A stretch of 5,492 nt of DNA from Nitrospirota bacterium (GTDB taxonomy: Bacteria; Nitrospirota; Thermodesulfovibrionia; Thermodesulfovibrionales; UBA6898). Numbering within the stretch: the first letter of the stretch is position 1; each line of letters starts with the position of its first letter. This document shows positions 3,729 through 5,492 of this stretch, piece by piece. The notes beneath the pieces were generated by a model, which saw nothing but the letters and a program-made list of their open reading frames with translations, made no database searches and had not been told where the DNA came from. The stretch is from NCBI GenBank assembly GCA_021787505.1, contig JAJYLU010000162.1, forward strand, positions 1 through 5,492, in the 5' to 3' direction. Made by a program: the position numbers and the translations under genes.

Positions 3729-5492
3729 TTATATCTTCGCCCGCCGCAATCTCAGGGCATTGCCCACCACCGATACCGAACTGAAGCTCATAGCCGCAGC
3801 CGCAAATATGGGACTGAGCAGGATGCCCACAAAGGGATAAAGAATGCCGGCGGCGACAGGGACGCCGAGGGCGTTATAGGCAAAGGCCCAAAACAGGTTC
3901 TGTTTGATATTGCGCATAGTGGCCCTGCTCAACCTTCTCGCCCGCACAATCCCTCGCAGATCGCCCTTCACCAGAGTCACCCCCGCACTCTGCATCGCCA
4001 CATCCGTCCCGGTCCCCATAGCAATGCCTACCTGCGCCTGGGCAAGGGCCGGCGCGTCATTGATGCCGTCTCCTGCCATTGCAACGATCTTTCCCTGAGC
4101 CTGGAGTTTCTTGACGATCTCGGCCTTCTGATCGGGCAGGACTTCGGCGATCACCTCGTCGATGCCAAGCTTCTTTCCGACGGCCTCGGCAGTAGTCTTG
4201 CTGTCGCCCGTAAGCATAACGACCCTTATTCCTTCCAGATGAAGTTTCTCTATCGCCTCGGTTGTTGTTGCCTTGATCGGGTCTGCCACACCAAGGAGCC
4301 CTGCAGCCTTTCCGTCCACAGCGACGAACATAACGGTTTGTCCCTCCTTGCGCATGGATTCCGCCTTATCCGGCAGTTCTCCCGGCGCAATGCCGAGCTC
4401 TTCGATGAGCTTCCGGTTTCCAAGGGCAACCTTCCTTCCGTCAATCAGACCCGTTACCCCGCGTCCGGTTAGAGATTCAAAAGACTCAACCTTTGAAGAT
4501 AAGATATCCCTTTCCTTCGCGCCGGCGACGATCGCCGCTGCCAGGGGGTGCTCACTTCCCATCTCGATGCTCGCAGCGAAGTGAAGAAGCGCCTTCTCAT
4601 CGAATTCTGCTGCGGCGACCACGCTCACCAGTTTCGGCTTTCCTTCGGTGAGCGTACCGGTTTTATCAGTGACAAGGGTATCAACGGTCTTCATCACCTC
4701 GATGGCCTCTGCGTTTTTAAAAAGCACTCCGCCTGTTGCTCCCTTGCCCATCGCAACCATGATGGACATAGGAGTTGCCAAGCCAAGCGCACAAGGGCAG
4801 GCAATGATCAATACCGCAACAGCGTTGACAAGGGCATAAACCATGCGCGGCTCCGGCCCGATCCATGCCCAAACCACGAAGGTGAGAACCGCAATACTGA
4901 CTACGATCTGGACAAAGTAGCCGGCAACGATGTCCGCCAATTTCTGGATCGGCGCACGGCTTCGCTGAGCTTCAGCCACCATATGTACTATCTGCGCCAG
5001 AAGTGTCTCGGCCCCGACCTTTTCAGCCTTCATTATCAGCGAGCCGGTACCATTCACTGTTGCGCCGATAACCCGGTCACCTGACTGCTTCATTACCGGG
5101 ATCGGCTCACCAGAGATCATGGATTCATCCACGCTGCTCGATCCTTCGGTGACGGTACCGTCAACCGGGATCTTTTCACCCGGCCTCACGCGGAGGAAGT
5201 CTCCTACCCTGATCTGTTCGAGAGGAACATCCTCTTCATTTCCGTTTTTTATCCTGCGCGCGGTCTTCGGTGCAAGCCCAAGAAGAGCCTTGATCGCAGC
5301 CCCGGTCCTGGTCCTCGCCCGGAGTTCGAGCACCTGACCCAGGAGTACGAGGGCAGTGATGACCGCTGCAGCCTCGAAATAGACACTGACCTCCCCGCCT
5401 TCCCCGCGGAATGACGCGGGGAAGAGCCCGGGGAGAAGCGCCCCAACAAGGCTGTAAACATATGCAACGCCGACGCCCAGCCCGATAAGGGT
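3729..5492 (-). CDS. copA: Cu+/Ag+-exporting P1B-1 ATPase (5' end cut by window)
   Basis: 587 residues from the right edge to TAA; the N-terminus, with any HMA or YHS metal-binding domain and the first helices, lies outside. Numbering from the first visible residue: the fragment opens in a membrane pair, with [19 protein letters not shown] entering the actuator domain; SGEP at 127-130; transmembrane CPC at 232-234 in [11 protein letters not shown]; phosphorylation motif DKTGT with D276; SEHP at 313-316 in the nucleotide domain; GRGVTG at 343-348; MLTGD at 426-430; GDGINDAP at 474-481; helix-7 YN at 539-540; helix-8 MSFSS at 568-572; ending [13 protein letters not shown] plus YN plus MxxSS is the signature of subgroup 1B-1, which exports monovalent Cu or Ag using ATP across the inner membrane. 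All catalytic motifs are intact. No start codon in the window is used: a GTG at 5333 is internal, since the family sequence continues upstream to the edge. SilP-like naming is the alternative. Confidence 0.95.
   Translation of the reverse strand, partial: TLIGLGVGVAYVYSLVGALLPGLFPASFRGEGGEVSVYFEAAAVITALVLLGQVLELRARTRTGAAIKALLGLAPKTARRIKNGNEEDVPLEQIRVGDFLRVRPGEKIPVDGTVTEGSSSVDESMISGEPIPVMKQSGDRVIGATVNGTGSLIMKAEKVGAETLLAQIVHMVAEAQRSRAPIQKLADIVAGYFVQIVVSIAVLTFVVWAWIGPEPRMVYALVNAVAVLIIACPCALGLATPMSIMVAMGKGATGGVLFKNAEAIEVMKTVDTLVTDKTGTLTEGKPKLVSVVAAAEFDEKALLHFAASIEMGSEHPLAAAIVAGAKERDILSSKVESFESLTGRGVTGLIDGRKVALGNRKLIEELGIAPGELPDKAESMRKEGQTVMFVAVDGKAAGLLGVADPIKATTTEAIEKLHLEGIRVVMLTGDSKTTAEAVGKKLGIDEVIAEVLPDQKAEIVKKLQAQGKIVAMAGDGINDAPALAQAQVGIAMGTGTDVAMQSAGVTLVKGDLRGIVRARRLSRATMRNIKQNLFWAFAYNALGVPVAAGILYPFVGILLSPIFAAAAMSFSSVSVVGNALRLRRAKI

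Noticed and set aside
3678..4472. Plus-strand open frame of 264 codons
   Set aside because: Antisense to the ATPase, whose catalytic motifs are all intact; the product resembles no family and is rich in His, Arg and Pro as expected of a shadow.
4548..5084. Plus-strand open frame of 178 codons
   Set aside because: Antisense to the CPC, DKTGT and SEHP region of the ATPase; no domain.
5331..5333. GTG as the start of the ATPase
   Set aside because: The reading frame continues upstream to the window edge with family-typical membrane sequence, so this codon is an internal Val.

Overview
The window is a heavy-metal (most likely copper/silver) handling locus from a Gram-negative bacterium. Supporting signs are Sec-type signal peptides facing a periplasm, a remnant of a TolC-type outer-membrane efflux protein, and a P1B-type ATPase. 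Intermediate GC content, a YtkA/FixH protein beside CopA, and a short hairpin-rich repeat would suit a Nitrospirota- or Desulfobacterota-like anaerobe. That taxonomic guess is weak; no rRNA or other marker is present.

Layout: 1-1554 (minus) encodes most of a multi-spanning membrane polyferredoxin of the NapH/NosR/CcoG (FixG) type, running off the left edge. A roughly 180-base divergent spacer with a good sigma70-like promoter leads into 1738-2799 (plus), an unusual fusion of a metal-binding YHS domain to a thioredoxin-reductase/AhpF-like flavoprotein that has lost its redox-active CxxC. Facing it at 2818-3051 (minus) is a genomic scar: the start of a tolC-like gene, broken by a nonsense codon and probably a frameshift, joined directly to the last codons of a second P1B-ATPase gene. 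Next on the minus strand come a Met-rich FixH/YtkA-like periplasmic protein (3061-3450), a 149-base MITE-like element with 29-base terminal inverted repeats (3525-3673), and the C-terminal 587 residues of a Cu+/Ag+-exporting ATPase (3729-5492, running off the right edge).

How the parts may work together (inference): the ATPase exports monovalent copper or silver to the periplasm, and the Met-rich FixH/YtkA protein may bind it there. The tolC remnant suggests the locus once also encoded a trans-envelope efflux system, now deleted. The polyferredoxin, with a Met/His-rich periplasmic segment and all 12 cysteines in predicted cytoplasmic loops, together with the divergent YHS-flavoprotein, suggests a redox branch, for example NAD(P)H to flavin to Fe-S clusters to a periplasmic metal or protein. 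FixG-, FixH- and FixI-like functions are all present, reminiscent of the fixGHIS/ccoGHIS copper-delivery set but rearranged and with an added YHS-flavoprotein. The most novel-looking item is the YHS-flavoprotein without CxxC; the most informative evolutionary signal is the tolC/copA deletion scar.
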